A stretch of 64,000 bases of DNA from JAGQRJ01 sp041402045 (GTDB lineage Bacteria; Planctomycetota; J058), in NCBI GenBank assembly GCA_041402045.1, contig JAWKSZ010000021.1, positions 1 through 64,000 on the forward strand, written 5' to 3'. The stretch's first letter is position 1. The number at the start of each line of letters is the position of its first letter. The position numbers and the translations under genes were made by a program. Below, piece after piece: positions 45,247 to 54,587 of the stretch. The notes under the pieces are model-generated. The model worked only from the letters and a program-made list of their open reading frames with translations. It had not been told where the DNA came from and ran no database searches.

Positions 45247-47724
45247 TCAGCGGTAGAGGTCGCGGTAGCGGTCGCGCTCGAAGGGGTCGCCGCGCTGGGT
45301 GGAGAGCGGGGCCAGGGAGAGCGAGACGCTGGCGCTGGTGTCGTCCTGCTGCGGGTCGTGGCTGATCGTGAACTCGAGGGCGAAGCGGTGGAAGCTGCGC
45401 ACGACGCGCCCGCGGTGGTAGAGCCACTCGTCCTGGATCAGGTCGTACTGCTGGGCGAACTCGACGAACCAGCTCGGGGTCACCTGCCAGCGCGCGGCCC
45501 AGCTCACCGCCTGCCCGCCGCCCTGGCGCTCGCGGTAGGCGCCCTCGACCTCGAGGCTCGGGTGCGGGCGCACGAGCAGGGTGGCGTCGAGGCTGACCAG
45601 CGCCCCCTGGTTCACGTCGTGCTCGGCCCGGGCCCGGGCGGCGACCCAGTCCGCGAGGTAGAGCCGCAGGTCGTAGCGGATCGGCGACCACTGCCGCCCC
45701 ACGTCGGCGCCGCGGTCGCGCGGGTAGTAGCGCGCCTCCACCGCGAGGTCCACGAGCTTGCGCCGGACCCCGGCCAGGTCGCCCAGGAGCCGGGTGCGCG
45801 CGCGGAGCACGAGGGCGTCGGTGGGCAGCACCGCCTCGACGTCGGGGTCGAACTGCAAGAGCTCGCTGGGGTCGCGGTTGAGCGCGAAGCGGTGCTCGCT
45901 CCCGACCTCGGGGAGGAACTCGTGGCGCAGCGCGGTCCAGGGAGTCTCGTAGCGCCGCCAGAAGGTCGTGGTCAGGGTCCAGCCGGCGTGGGCCCCGAAG
46001 CGATCGATCGCCTCGTCGTCGCCCGGGCGCTCGCTCCACGCCGACTCGCGCACCCCGCCGTAGCCGCGGAACACCAGCGGGCCCAGGTGGTTCTTGTATT
46101 CGAGCTGGGTGATCACGTCGCCGCGCCCGGCGCGGTAGCTGGCGAGGCCGGTGGCGTCGTCGGGGCGGAAGCGCAGGTGCCCCGCCCGCAGCGCGAGGTC
46201 GAGGTAGAGCCCCCCCAGGACGGGGTCCGTGGCCAAGGGCGTCTTGATCCAGTCCAGGCGCACCTCGGGCAGGCGCTCGACCTGGGTCTGGAAGTCGTTG
46301 AGCCGGAAGCGCCCCAGCGCGCGCACGGAGAAGTCGTCGGACCACCCGCGCAGGTGCCCGTAGGTCTCCTGCTCCTTCTCGGTCTGGGCCACGCTGCGGT
46401 AGTACTCGAGGAGCACCCCGCGGTCGCTCTGGCGCGAGACCTCGGCGTCGAGCTGCAGCCGGCTGGCCAGGCGCTCGCGCAAGAGCCCCCGCAGCCAGAA
46501 CCGGCCCTGGCGCGGGATCGGCGTGCCCACGCGGTCGGTGTCGGCGCGGTCCTCGATCCCGAAGGCGCGGGCGAAGCCCTCGCCCTGCGTCGCCCCCTGG
46601 GCGTCGCGGTGGGTCCACTCGAAGCCCTGCTCGCCGCCGGTCCCGCGGCGCTGGTAGTGCTCGACCCGGGTCGCGCCGCTGAGGTCGAGCTCGCCCAGGG
46701 CGCCCAGGGGGATCGTGGTCAGCCGCGAGCGCACGCCGAAGATCGCGAACGCGCCCAGGCGGCTCGAGTGCCCGCCGCGCAGGGTCGGCAGGGGCCAGGT
46801 CGTGTTCCAGCGCAGGGGGATCGAGACCGGGACCCGCGCGCCGAGGACCGAGAGCGCCGCGCCGCGCACCCGCACGTCGCGGTCGAGCTCGGCCTCGCGG
46901 CGCAGCGCGTCCGAGCCGGCGCTGGCCGACGCCGGCGGCGGGCGCAGGGTCTGGGGGTAGACGTAGCCGTCGCCCTTGGGGCGCTTCTGCTGGGTGAACA
47001 GCGCGCCGAGGAAGTCCGCCTCGGCCACGTCGCGGCGCCGGGTGAACTCGACGGTGTCCGCGAGCAGGGCGAAGTGGGGCACCCCGTAGTCGCAGGGGCT
47101 GAGCGAGGCGTCGGTGGCCACGACCCGCTCGGGCCCCTCGAAGCGCAGGCGCTGAGCGCTGATCACCGGGGCGATCCCTCCCAGGAGCTTGCCCGGCGGC
47201 GGGCGCAGGCGGATCACGGCCTCCTCCGCGCTGCCCTCGCCGGTGGTCACGTCGAGGTAGAGCCGCTGGGCCTCGAGCACCGCGCTCCCGCGCGAGCTCT
47301 CGAGCACGAGCCGCACCCAGCCCTCGGCGTAGATCGCGCGCGGCACGAGCGGGGTCTCCGCCCCCGGGCGCTCGTCGACGTCGGCGAGGAGCGCGATCCC
47401 CTCCGCGCGCAGGTCGTAGACCCGCCGCTCGATCGCCCCGCCCCCCGCCCGCGGCCACTTCACGTCGCGGACCACGAGCCGCGCGTCGTCGAGGGGGCCG
47501 GCCTGGAGGACCACGACCTCCTGGGTCGCCCGCGGCCCGCGGGCGGCGGTCACGAGCCCCAGGAAGCCGCCCAGCCCGGCGGCGGCGTGGATCGGGCGCG
47601 GGCTGGCGACCGAGATCCGCTCGGCCTGGAGGTCGGCGTCGAGCTGCCGGCCCTGGGCGCCCACGACGGGGGCCAGGGCCCCCGCGAGCCAGAGCCCGAT
47701 CGCCGCCACCCTCCGCTCGCGCAT
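45247..47724 (-). CDS. lptD: LPS-assembly protein LptD-like outer-membrane barrel
   Basis: 825 residues. Signal peptide (RVAAIGLWLAGALAPVVGA), an N-terminal periplasmic region (about 30-240) with the OstA/LptA-like jelly-roll segment DGA-type sequence VVATDASLSPCDYGVPHFAL, then a long barrel of alternating strands ending in a final strand SVSLSLAPLS. The CDYGVPHF segment resembles the Cys-containing junction of LptD N-domain and barrel. LptD inserts lipopolysaccharide into the outer leaflet, implying an asymmetric outer membrane. Sequence similarity is modest; an unrelated large barrel is possible. Confidence 0.7.
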   Translation of the reverse strand: MRERRVAAIGLWLAGALAPVVGAQGRQLDADLQAERISVASPRPIHAAAGLGGFLGLVTAARGPRATQEVVVLQAGPLDDARLVVRDVKWPRAGGGAIERRVYDLRAEGIALLADVDERPGAETPLVPRAIYAEGWVRLVLESSRGSAVLEAQRLYLDVTTGEGSAEEAVIRLRPPPGKLLGGIAPVISAQRLRFEGPERVVATDASLSPCDYGVPHFALLADTVEFTRRRDVAEADFLGALFTQQKRPKGDGYVYPQTLRPPPASASAGSDALRREAELDRDVRVRGAALSVLGARVPVSIPLRWNTTWPLPTLRGGHSSRLGAFAIFGVRSRLTTIPLGALGELDLSGATRVEHYQRRGTGGEQGFEWTHRDAQGATQGEGFARAFGIEDRADTDRVGTPIPRQGRFWLRGLLRERLASRLQLDAEVSRQSDRGVLLEYYRSVAQTEKEQETYGHLRGWSDDFSVRALGRFRLNDFQTQVERLPEVRLDWIKTPLATDPVLGGLYLDLALRAGHLRFRPDDATGLASYRAGRGDVITQLEYKNHLGPLVFRGYGGVRESAWSERPGDDEAIDRFGAHAGWTLTTTFWRRYETPWTALRHEFLPEVGSEHRFALNRDPSELLQFDPDVEAVLPTDALVLRARTRLLGDLAGVRRKLVDLAVEARYYPRDRGADVGRQWSPIRYDLRLYLADWVAARARAEHDVNQGALVSLDATLLVRPHPSLEVEGAYRERQGGGQAVSWAARWQVTPSWFVEFAQQYDLIQDEWLYHRGRVVRSFHRFALEFTISHDPQQDDTSASVSLSLAPLSTQRGDPFERDRYRDLYR

Positions 47725-47739
47725 GCTCCCCCGTCTGCC

Positions 47740-48322
47740 CGCCCGGGCAGGTTCACCCAGCGTGCAGTGTCGCCTCGACGTCGGACGAGGTTGTCAGGGC
47801 GTGTAAAGCGCGCGGGTCAGGGTTTAGCAGGAGGGTGCTCCGACCCCGCGTTCGTGAGCAACGACCCAAGTCTCGGTGTGCCAAGGCCATGTACGCAGGA
47901 GACGGGGGACGAGGTCCGGGGTAGCCGTTCGCGATCTCCCGCCCTGAGGGTCGACCCTCGTGGAAGACGTTCGCGATCTCCCGACCTGAGGGTCGACCCT
48001 CGTGGAAGACGTTCGCGATCTCCCGACACGAGGGTCGACCCCCGTGGAAGACGATCGCGATCTCCCGACACGAGGGTCGACCCTCGTGGAAGACGTTCGC
48101 GATCTCCCGACACAAACGCCGGAGCCAGGCCGCTGTGCACGCAGAGGTTAGGCACATGCGCCGCTGCATGAGGCGTCCCTTTCGAGATCGCCGTCACGAA
48201 ACGCCTTCCCCAGATCTCTTTCTTGGTAGGAGCCTCCGTGCCTGCCCGGGCGGCGCACGCCCGGGCAGGTTCACCCAACGTGCGGTGTCGCCTCGACGTC
48301 GGACGAGTTGTCAGGGCGTGTA
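47740..48322. repeat. Segment bounded by 66-bp direct repeats
   Basis: 47740-47805 and 48258-48322 are direct repeats with only a few mismatches and one gap. Each begins cgcccgggcaggttcaccca and ends gtcagggcgtgta. The right copy is preceded by a perfect 11-bp inverted repeat (48241-48269), the left by a shorter stem. The 518-base repeat unit covers most of the 618-base gap upstream of lptD and contains the 42-bp array; no gene is seen. Confidence 0.75.
47926..48113. repeat. 42-bp tandem array, each unit with a 14-bp palindrome
   Basis: Four full 42-base units (starts 47926, 47968, 48010, 48052) and a partial fifth. Each reads cgttcgcgatctcccg, four variable bases, GAGGGTCGACCCTC (a perfect palindrome in all but the third unit) and gtggaaga. 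No spacers separate the units, so it is not CRISPR. The 42-base period would encode 14 residues, but no start or ribosome site supports translation. Confidence 0.85.
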
Positions 48323-48342
48323 GAGCCGCCCGGTCGGGCCGG

Positions 48343-48939
48343 TCAGGTGTATTGCACGACCAGCAGGTAGCTCTCGCGCACGGCCGGCACCTCGATCAGG
48401 TAGTCCAGGCTCCACACGAGATCGACGGGCTGGGGGAGGTGTTCGACCTCCACGCGGTAGGTGCGGGCCCCGGGAAGGCTCTCGAGCAGCGCGGCGCCTG
48501 CCTGGTCCAGCGCTCGAAAGCGCTCGCGCTCCGCGTTGTCCAGGTCAACGTGGAAGCGGGGGCGGTCCAGGTCACCGTTGAAGCAGGGGAACAGGAGTCC
48601 CCCGCAGGGCGCTCGCGACCGCACGGCGTGGCAACCGAAGACGAAGAGCTCCGCCGACGGCCGGAACAGCGACCGGTGGGCGCGGCGCAGGGTGTCCAGG
48701 TCGGGGTCTGCGGCCCCGACCCGCCCCCACGCTGCGTAGTGCGCATGGTCTCCCCTCTCGTCCTCGCGGTAGACCTCCAGCGCACGCCGGGTAAGGGTCT
48801 CGATCAACGTCTCCGGGTCGGCCTCGGGCGGCAGCGGCTCCCCGCCACGGCGACACGCAGCGACCAGGGCGGCGTAGGCCTCGGGGTCCCGGGGGTCTTC
48901 GCGCCATGCGCGCAGGGCGTCTCGGTGTGCAGCGTCCAC
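48343..48939 (-). CDS. Uncharacterised protein sharing an N-terminal module with its neighbour
   Basis: 198 residues, soluble, acidic. Residues 1-45 (MDAAHRDALRAWREDPRDPE, AALVAACRRGGEPLPPEADP) are nearly the same as the start of the next gene. The rest is unlike it, with FRPSAELFVFGCHAVRSRAP, LLFPCFNGDLDRPRFHVDLD and a C-terminal strand YLIEVPAVRESYLLVVQ. No family is recognised. The start is GTG at 48939, aligned with the neighbour's ATG. Confidence 0.6.
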   Translation of the reverse strand: MDAAHRDALRAWREDPRDPEAYAALVAACRRGGEPLPPEADPETLIETLTRRALEVYREDERGDHAHYAAWGRVGAADPDLDTLRRAHRSLFRPSAELFVFGCHAVRSRAPCGGLLFPCFNGDLDRPRFHVDLDNAERERFRALDQAGAALLESLPGARTYRVEVEHLPQPVDLVWSLDYLIEVPAVRESYLLVVQYT

Positions 48940-48948
48940 GGCGGCACG

Positions 48949-49176
48949 CTACCAGGCGAACTGCTTGGCGAGCACGTAGTCGTAGCCCGGCGCGCCCAGG
49001 GGCCCGTAGGCGGTGCGCACACGATCCGCGAGGTCCGCCACGAGCAGCGCCGGGTCCGCCTCCGGCGGCAGCGACTCGCCGGCCCGCCGGCAGGCGGTGA
49101 CGAGGGCGGCGAGGGCCTCGGGGTCCCCCGGGTCCTCGCGCCAGGCGCGCAGCGCTTCCCGGTGTGCGGCGTCCAT
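48949..49176 (-). CDS. Small paralogue of the 48343-48939 protein
   Basis: 75 residues. MDAAHREALRAWREDPGDPE and LVTACRRAGESLPPEADP repeat the N-terminal module of the downstream gene; the C-terminus is short (YGPLGAPGYDYVLAKQFAW). The 9-base gap indicates co-transcription. It may be a stand-alone version of the module or a truncated copy after duplication. Divergent from tatD with 33 bases between starts. Confidence 0.6.
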   Translation of the reverse strand: MDAAHREALRAWREDPGDPEALAALVTACRRAGESLPPEADPALLVADLADRVRTAYGPLGAPGYDYVLAKQFAW

Positions 49177-49209
49177 GGAACCCCTGCTCCTGGCGCTATA
49201 GTGCCGCCC

Positions 49210-49980
49210 ATGATCGTCGACAGCCACGGCCACGTCTCCACCTCCCGCTTCGACGCCGACCGCGACGCGGTGCTCCAGCGCGCCCGCGAGGCGGGGCTGG
49301 TCGCGCTCCTCGACGTGGGCTGCGACCTGGAGTCGAGCCGAGCCTCGGTCGCCCTCGCCGAGCGGGAGCCGCTGGTGTGGGCCACCGTCGGCGTGCACCC
49401 CCACGAGGCCAAGGACGTGCCCGCGGACTACCTCGACCAGCTCCGCGCGCTGGCGCAGCACCCGAAGGTGGTCGGGATCGGGGAAATGGGCCTCGACTTC
49501 TTCTACGACCACTCGCCTCGGGACGAGCAGCGCGAGCGCTTCCGCCAGCAGCTCGAGCTGGCCCGGGAGCTCGACCTCCCCGCGGTGCTCCACGTGCGCG
49601 ACGCCTACCCCGAGGCCGCGGGGATCCTGGACGAGGTGCCCGGCGTGCGCGGCGTGGCCCACTGCTTCACCGGGACCGCCGAGGAGGCCGAGCTCTACTG
49701 GCGCCGCGGGTTCGCGGTCAGCTTCACCGGGGTCGTGACCTTCAAGTCCGCCGACCAGGTGCGCGAGGCCGCCAAGGGCGTGCCCCCGGAGCTGCTCCTG
49801 ATCGAGACCGACTGCCCCTACATGGCGCCGGTGCCCCTGCGCGGCAAGCGCTGCGAGCCCGCCCACGTGGTGCACACCGGACGCAAGCTGGCCGAGGTCC
49901 GCGGCGAGGACCCCGACGTCCTCCTGCGCCGGGCCGCGGAGAACACCCTGCGGGTGTTCGGGATCCCCGCCCCGGAGTAG
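49210..49980 (+). CDS. tatD: TatD family metal-dependent hydrolase (DNase)
   Basis: 256 residues with all TatD metal-site motifs: VDSHGHVSTSRF, GVHPHEAKD, IGEMGLDFFYD, VLHVRDAYPE, HCFTGTAEEAELYWRRGFAV and LLIETDCPYMAPVP. TatD proteins are Mg-dependent 3'-5' deoxyribonucleases of the TIM-barrel amidohydrolase group. The third metal-site His appears as DSHGH. Length is normal. It converges with the following gene with three bases between stops. Confidence 0.93.
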   Translation: MIVDSHGHVSTSRFDADRDAVLQRAREAGLVALLDVGCDLESSRASVALAEREPLVWATVGVHPHEAKDVPADYLDQLRALAQHPKVVGIGEMGLDFFYDHSPRDEQRERFRQQLELARELDLPAVLHVRDAYPEAAGILDEVPGVRGVAHCFTGTAEEAELYWRRGFAVSFTGVVTFKSADQVREAAKGVPPELLLIETDCPYMAPVPLRGKRCEPAHVVHTGRKLAEVRGEDPDVLLRRAAENTLRVFGIPAPE

Positions 49981-49983
49981 CGC

Positions 49984-52173
49984 TCAGTCCTTGGATTGGA
50001 CCTCGCGCACGGCGTAGGGCGCCTGGGCGCTGGGCGGCGGGTAGCCCGGCACGTCGCCGATCGCGAAGGTCGGGTAGCCCGGGAGGACGGGGGTGGCCAG
50101 GACGCCCGGCCGGTAGCGCGTGCCCGCGGGGATCCCGCCCTTGATCCGCGGGGGCGACGCCGAGGCCGGGATCTGCTCGGTCTCGAGCTCCACGGGCTTC
50201 CCCTCGGCGTCGACCGGGCGGGTATGGAGCGTGAGCTCGTAGAGCCCCCTGTCGAAGCGCCGCTCGCCGCCCTGGAGCCAGGCGTGGCTCGGGAGCGGCG
50301 CGTCGCGCACGGCGCGCGCGTGCTCCCCGTCGGCGGCGGCCGCCAGGGCCGCCGCCGTCGCCGCCGCTCGCCCCGGGAGCTCGCGCTGCGCGGCGAGCTC
50401 GGGCTCGAACCCGAGCCCCGCCAGCAGCCAGCGGCCGTTGCGCTCGAGCGCGCACAGGCGGTAGTCCTGAGCCTGGGGCTCCCCGGCCTGCCGCAGCCGC
50501 ACGTCGATCAGGCGCAGGGCGTGTCCCTGGGCGCTCAGCCGCTCCAAAACCGCGGCGCCCTGGGCCGTGAGTTCGCCCGCCTCCACCAGGGGCAGGCGGA
50601 GGTTCACCCCCGCGCGCTCGACGACCAGCGCGCAGCCCTGGGCGTCGGGGAGCAGGCGCAGCACGTCGAGCAGGTCGCTGAGGTCGTGGTCCCCCGCCTG
50701 GAAGCGATACTCGCTGCCCGCCAGCACGTAGCCCAGGATCACGTCGCTGCGCTCCAGGAGCCCCACGCTCAGGGCCTCCTCCACTTGGTATCCCGGCGCG
50801 CCGGTCACCTGCCGCAGGCGCGCGTCCAGGGCGCGCTGGGCCGCGTCGGCGGACGCGCGCGTGTCCTGGACCAGCGTCACCCGCTCGATCACCCGCCCCC
50901 GGAACACGAACGCCCGGCGCGCGAACTCGAGCTGGAGCTCGAGCACTCCGCGGGTCATGGCCCGCGGGGTGTGGGCCAGCCCCGCCGCCTCCCACTGCAG
51001 GCCGGTGAACAGCGGCCCCGCGCTGGAGTAGGCGCCGAGCTCGTCGAGGGCGGCGCTCAGGTCCTCCTCGGAGGCGATCGCCGCGAGCGCGCGGACCAGG
51101 GCCGCGGGGCTCTCTGCGCCGCGGGTCGCCCCCTCTCCCGGCGCGGGGCCCTCGCCGCGGGAGGGCGCGCCGGGCGCCCGGAGCTCGCGCAGGGCGTAGG
51201 GCTGCTGGGGGTCCGGGTCGGGGTAGCCAGGCACGTAGCCGAAGAGCAGCACCGGGTAGCCCGGAGCCAGGGGCAGGGCCGCGACCCCGTGGCGCAGACT
51301 CCAACCGCGCTCGCGCCAATCCCGCAGGTCCTGGCGGCTGGCGCGCTCGACCCCTGCCCCCACCGCGTGGACGTAGAGCCACACCTGGTGCGCGGCGGTC
51401 TGCTGCCCCGCGTAGGACCCGTCGGCGGGGTCCACCCAGGCGCGCTCGAAGCCCCCGGGCGACTCCGAGTCCAGGAGCGCGTCGCACGCCGCGGGGTCGT
51501 CGAGCGCCTCCAGGAGCTCCGCGTGGAACGCGCGCAGCTCGCCCATGAGCGCCCGGGCAGCGACGTTGGCCTCGGGGAAGCTCAGGGACACCAGGCGCAC
51601 GCGGCCGCCGTGGACGAAGGCCTCGAGCCGAGAGCGCAGCGGCGCGCGATCGTCGTTGGCGTCGGTCGTGATCTCCAGGTCCACGATCCCCGGGCCCTCC
51701 CCGTGGACGACCAGCCCGGTGACCCGCGCGGAGCGGAAGCGCGCGCTCGCCAGGGCGCGCGCCACCTGCAGCTCCAACACCCCGCGACGCGGCGGCTCAG
51801 CCTGAGCGCCGTGAACGGCGCGCCAGGCCGCGAGGGCCTCGGCGCCCAGGGCGCCCGCGCCGTCGAAGGCCCCGACCGCGTCCACCAGCTCGGTGACCTG
51901 CTCTCGCGACCTGTCGCCGCCCTGGCTCAGGGCTGCCACGACCCGCTCGGCCAGCGCGCCGGGCGAGGCGGGGGCCGACGGCGGCGCCGTCGCGGGCGCG
52001 CCGCCCTCGGCCAGCCCACGCAGCTCGCTGCGGAGCACGGCCTGGGCGGCCTCGAGCAGCTCGACGCGCTCACGCAGCTCGCGCAGCTCACGCTCCTGGG
52101 GGGTCTCGGCGGGTTGGGCTCCGGCCACGGTGGCCAGGAGCACCAGCGTGCACAGGGTGCGGGGAATCGTCAT
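49984..52173 (-). CDS. Large exported protein with internal duplication
   Basis: 729 residues. Signal peptide MTIPRTLCTLVLLATVAGA, a coiled coil (about 25-60: ERELRELRERVELLEAAQAV), then two related halves. Each half contains RGVLELQ with an arginine-rich strand and ends with the same closing pattern: PGYPVLLFGYVPGYPDPDPQ before PYALREL, and PGYPTFAIGDVPGYPPPSAQ before PYAVREV. No known family is recognised. Probably periplasmic; the coiled coil suggests oligomerisation. Confidence 0.65.
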   Translation of the reverse strand: MTIPRTLCTLVLLATVAGAQPAETPQERELRELRERVELLEAAQAVLRSELRGLAEGGAPATAPPSAPASPGALAERVVAALSQGGDRSREQVTELVDAVGAFDGAGALGAEALAAWRAVHGAQAEPPRRGVLELQVARALASARFRSARVTGLVVHGEGPGIVDLEITTDANDDRAPLRSRLEAFVHGGRVRLVSLSFPEANVAARALMGELRAFHAELLEALDDPAACDALLDSESPGGFERAWVDPADGSYAGQQTAAHQVWLYVHAVGAGVERASRQDLRDWRERGWSLRHGVAALPLAPGYPVLLFGYVPGYPDPDPQQPYALRELRAPGAPSRGEGPAPGEGATRGAESPAALVRALAAIASEEDLSAALDELGAYSSAGPLFTGLQWEAAGLAHTPRAMTRGVLELQLEFARRAFVFRGRVIERVTLVQDTRASADAAQRALDARLRQVTGAPGYQVEEALSVGLLERSDVILGYVLAGSEYRFQAGDHDLSDLLDVLRLLPDAQGCALVVERAGVNLRLPLVEAGELTAQGAAVLERLSAQGHALRLIDVRLRQAGEPQAQDYRLCALERNGRWLLAGLGFEPELAAQRELPGRAAATAAALAAAADGEHARAVRDAPLPSHAWLQGGERRFDRGLYELTLHTRPVDAEGKPVELETEQIPASASPPRIKGGIPAGTRYRPGVLATPVLPGYPTFAIGDVPGYPPPSAQAPYAVREVQSKD

Positions 52174-52305
52174 GGGTGCCTCTGGGGTCCTCTCGCTCGT
52201 GTCTGCCCTGGATACGAGCCCCTCGAAACTCGGGCGCGAGGATTTCTCCGATCGCCCGCAAACCTTTGCGCTGCGGGGGGAGCATGCCATACCGTGCGCG
52301 GCTGC

Positions 52306-53088
52306 ATGGCGAACCTCTGGCTGAGCACGCTGTCTTCGATCCGCCGCGGCGAGGCCGACTGGGCGGCGATCGCCGCCTACGAGCCGCCGCTGCGCCGGCT
52401 GCTCGGGCGCAGGTTCCCCGCGGCCTCGGCGGAGGAGCGCGAGGACGCGGTGCAGGACGTGCTGCTCGCCATGCGCGAGAAGCTGGTTCAGGCCTACGAC
52501 GCCCGGGCGGGCGCGTTCCGCAGCTTCCTCGCGGTGGCGGCGCTGAACCGCATGCGCGACCGGCTGCGCAAGCGCGCGCCGCAGCCCCTCGCGGGGCCCG
52601 AGCCCGCGGCGGAGCCCGCGCCGGGAGACCCCGAGCTCCTGGCCCTGGACCTCGAAGCGGCGGTCCTGGCCGCGGTGCGCCGGACCCACGAGCGCTTCGT
52701 GCGCGGCCCCGAGGCCGACCTCCCGCTGGTCTACTGCCTGTCCGGGGTCCTGGTCGACGGGCTCTCGAACCGGGCCCTGGCCAAGCGCGAAGGGCTCTCG
52801 GGCGACCAGGTCAAGCGCAAGCTGCAGAAGGCGCGTCAGGCGATCGTGCTCGAGACCCTGCGGCGGCTCGACCCCGAGGGCGACGAGGCGACCCTCGCCG
52901 CAGCGGGGGAGCTCGTGCGCCAGGGCTGGCGCACCCCGCGCAAGCGGGCGCGGCTGCTCGACGCCGCCGACCCCGACGCGCGCCGCGCGGCCGAGCGCTT
53001 GCTGACCGCGCTCGGCGCCGCGCGCGACCTCGACAGCCAGGACCCCGACGGCTTGCTCGCCGGGGTCGACGCGATCTTCGCCCCGTGA
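52306..53088 (+). CDS. ECF-type RNA polymerase sigma factor
   Basis: 260 residues. Region 2 (SAEEREDAVQDVLLAMREKL, FRSFLAVAALNRMRDRLRKR) and region 4 helix-turn-helix (LSNRALAKREGLSGDQVKRK) are clear. About 75 extra residues follow region 4, which could be a regulatory tail. ATG 52306 is chosen; in-frame GTG 52294 is nearer to the GGGGGGAG site. The stop overlaps the GTG of the kinase gene (GTGA), fitting planctomycete ECF groups associated with Ser/Thr kinases. Confidence 0.8.
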   Translation: MANLWLSTLSSIRRGEADWAAIAAYEPPLRRLLGRRFPAASAEEREDAVQDVLLAMREKLVQAYDARAGAFRSFLAVAALNRMRDRLRKRAPQPLAGPEPAAEPAPGDPELLALDLEAAVLAAVRRTHERFVRGPEADLPLVYCLSGVLVDGLSNRALAKREGLSGDQVKRKLQKARQAIVLETLRRLDPEGDEATLAAAGELVRQGWRTPRKRARLLDAADPDARRAAERLLTALGAARDLDSQDPDGLLAGVDAIFAP

Positions 53089-54587
53089 GCGCGCCGGAGG
53101 AGCTCGCCGGGTACCGGATCCTGCGCCCGCTGGGCCAGGGCGGACAGGCCACGGTCTACCTGGCCGAGGCCCAGGGCGTGGGCAAGCAGGTCGCGCTCAA
53201 GGTGTTTCCGGCGTCCGAGCGCGAGCGCTACGCGCGGGAGCTCGAGACCTACCGCGCGCTCGAGGCCGAGCGCCGTGAGCGCCCGCTGCCGGAGCTGGTC
53301 GAGGGCCTGGCCGCCGGCGAGCTCGCGGACGGCGGGGGCTTCGTGGCCCTGCGCTACGAGGCCGGGGGCACCCTCGCCGAGCGGGTGGCCGCCGACGGGC
53401 CGCTCCCCCTCGAGGCCGCGCTCGCGGCCCTGGGCGCCGTGCTCCGCGGCCTCGAGGCGCTGCACGCCCTCGGCCGCTACCACCGCGACGTGAAGCCCCA
53501 CAACGTGCTCCTCGGCGCCGACGGCCAGGCGCGGCTGGGGGACTTCGGCTTCGCCGGCGTCCTCGACGCCACCGTCTCGAGCGGGGGGACGCCGGCCTTC
53601 GCGGCGCCGGAGCAGTGGGCGCTCGGCGACGCGGTGCCGCGGGACGGCGCCGCGATCGACGTCTACGGGGCGGGCGCCACCCTCTACTTCCTCTTGACCG
53701 GGAGCTCCCCGCTCCCGGGCGCCCCCGACGTGTTCCTCATGGAGCGCCGGGGCGTCCCGCGCTGGCTCCAGGCGACGCTGCTGCGCGCGCTGGACCCGCG
53801 GCCCGGCGGGCGCTACCCGGACGTCGTCCGCTTCCGCCAGGCCCTCGCGCCCCCTGCGCCGGCCACCGGCGGCGGACGGCTCCTGCTCCTCGCCGCCCTC
53901 GGCCTCGCGCTCCTCGTCGGCGTGGCCGTCACGTTCAGGGAGGGCGCGGGCGCAGCGACGGCGCGGCAGGGCGACTCCCTCGCCGCGGAGACCAGCGCTC
54001 CCCCGCGGTCCGAGGACGAACCCCCGCCGGTCGAGCGCGACCCGGGGCCTGCCGAGCCCGCGCCGAGCGAGTTCACCCGGCCGACCCTCACCCTGCGCCC
54101 TGACGCCGACGGGGCCACCGTCGCCTGGAGCGACGGACGGACGCTGACCCGGGTGGACGCGGGGCTCACGCGCCTGGGCGCGTTGGCCAGCGGACACGCG
54201 TTCGTCGCCCACGTCGACCTCCAGGGCAACGCGACGCTGCGGGCGTTCGACCCCCAGGGCGGGGACGCCCGCACCGCGCTGCCCGCCGCGCCGGCGCTGC
54301 TCGAGGTCGACGCCGCCGGCGCGCGCGCGGCGCTGGCGCTGAGCGACGGGTCGCTGTGGCGGCTGGCTCCCGACGCGCCCCCCGCGCGCCTGGGCGCCTT
54401 CCCCTACGCGGTGCGCGCGCTGCGCTGGGAGCCGGACGCGCTGATCGCAGAAGGCGACGAGCGGCAGCCGACGCTCCTGGCCGCGGGCGCCGAGCCCCCG
54501 CCGGGATCCCGGGTCGTGGAGGGCAGCCTCGGGCGCTACGCGTTCCCCCGCGAGCCCCAGGTCGCCACGCGCCGCTTCGCCTGGTGA
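53085..54587 (+). CDS. Membrane Ser/Thr protein kinase coupled to an ECF sigma factor
   Basis: 500 residues. The kinase domain has LGQGGQATVYLAE, Lys in VALKVF (near residue 37), HRDVKPHNVLL (near 134), GDFGFAG and FAAPEQW. One membrane helix (LLLLAALGLALLVGVAVTF, about residues 264-282) is followed by an extracytoplasmic Pro-rich spacer and a beta-rich region (TLRPDADGATVAWSDGRTLT) that may be propeller-like. Direct translational coupling to the sigma gene suggests that phosphorylation activates the sigma factor, as proposed for other ECF-kinase pairs; that is inference. Confidence 0.88.
   Translation: MSAPEELAGYRILRPLGQGGQATVYLAEAQGVGKQVALKVFPASERERYARELETYRALEAERRERPLPELVEGLAAGELADGGGFVALRYEAGGTLAERVAADGPLPLEAALAALGAVLRGLEALHALGRYHRDVKPHNVLLGADGQARLGDFGFAGVLDATVSSGGTPAFAAPEQWALGDAVPRDGAAIDVYGAGATLYFLLTGSSPLPGAPDVFLMERRGVPRWLQATLLRALDPRPGGRYPDVVRFRQALAPPAPATGGGRLLLLAALGLALLVGVAVTFREGAGAATARQGDSLAAETSAPPRSEDEPPPVERDPGPAEPAPSEFTRPTLTLRPDADGATVAWSDGRTLTRVDAGLTRLGALASGHAFVAHVDLQGNATLRAFDPQGGDARTALPAAPALLEVDAAGARAALALSDGSLWRLAPDAPPARLGAFPYAVRALRWEPDALIAEGDERQPTLLAAGAEPPPGSRVVEGSLGRYAFPREPQVATRRFAW

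Noticed and set aside
47926..48113. CRISPR array
   Set aside because: The units are contiguous with no unique spacers, and no cas gene lies in the window.
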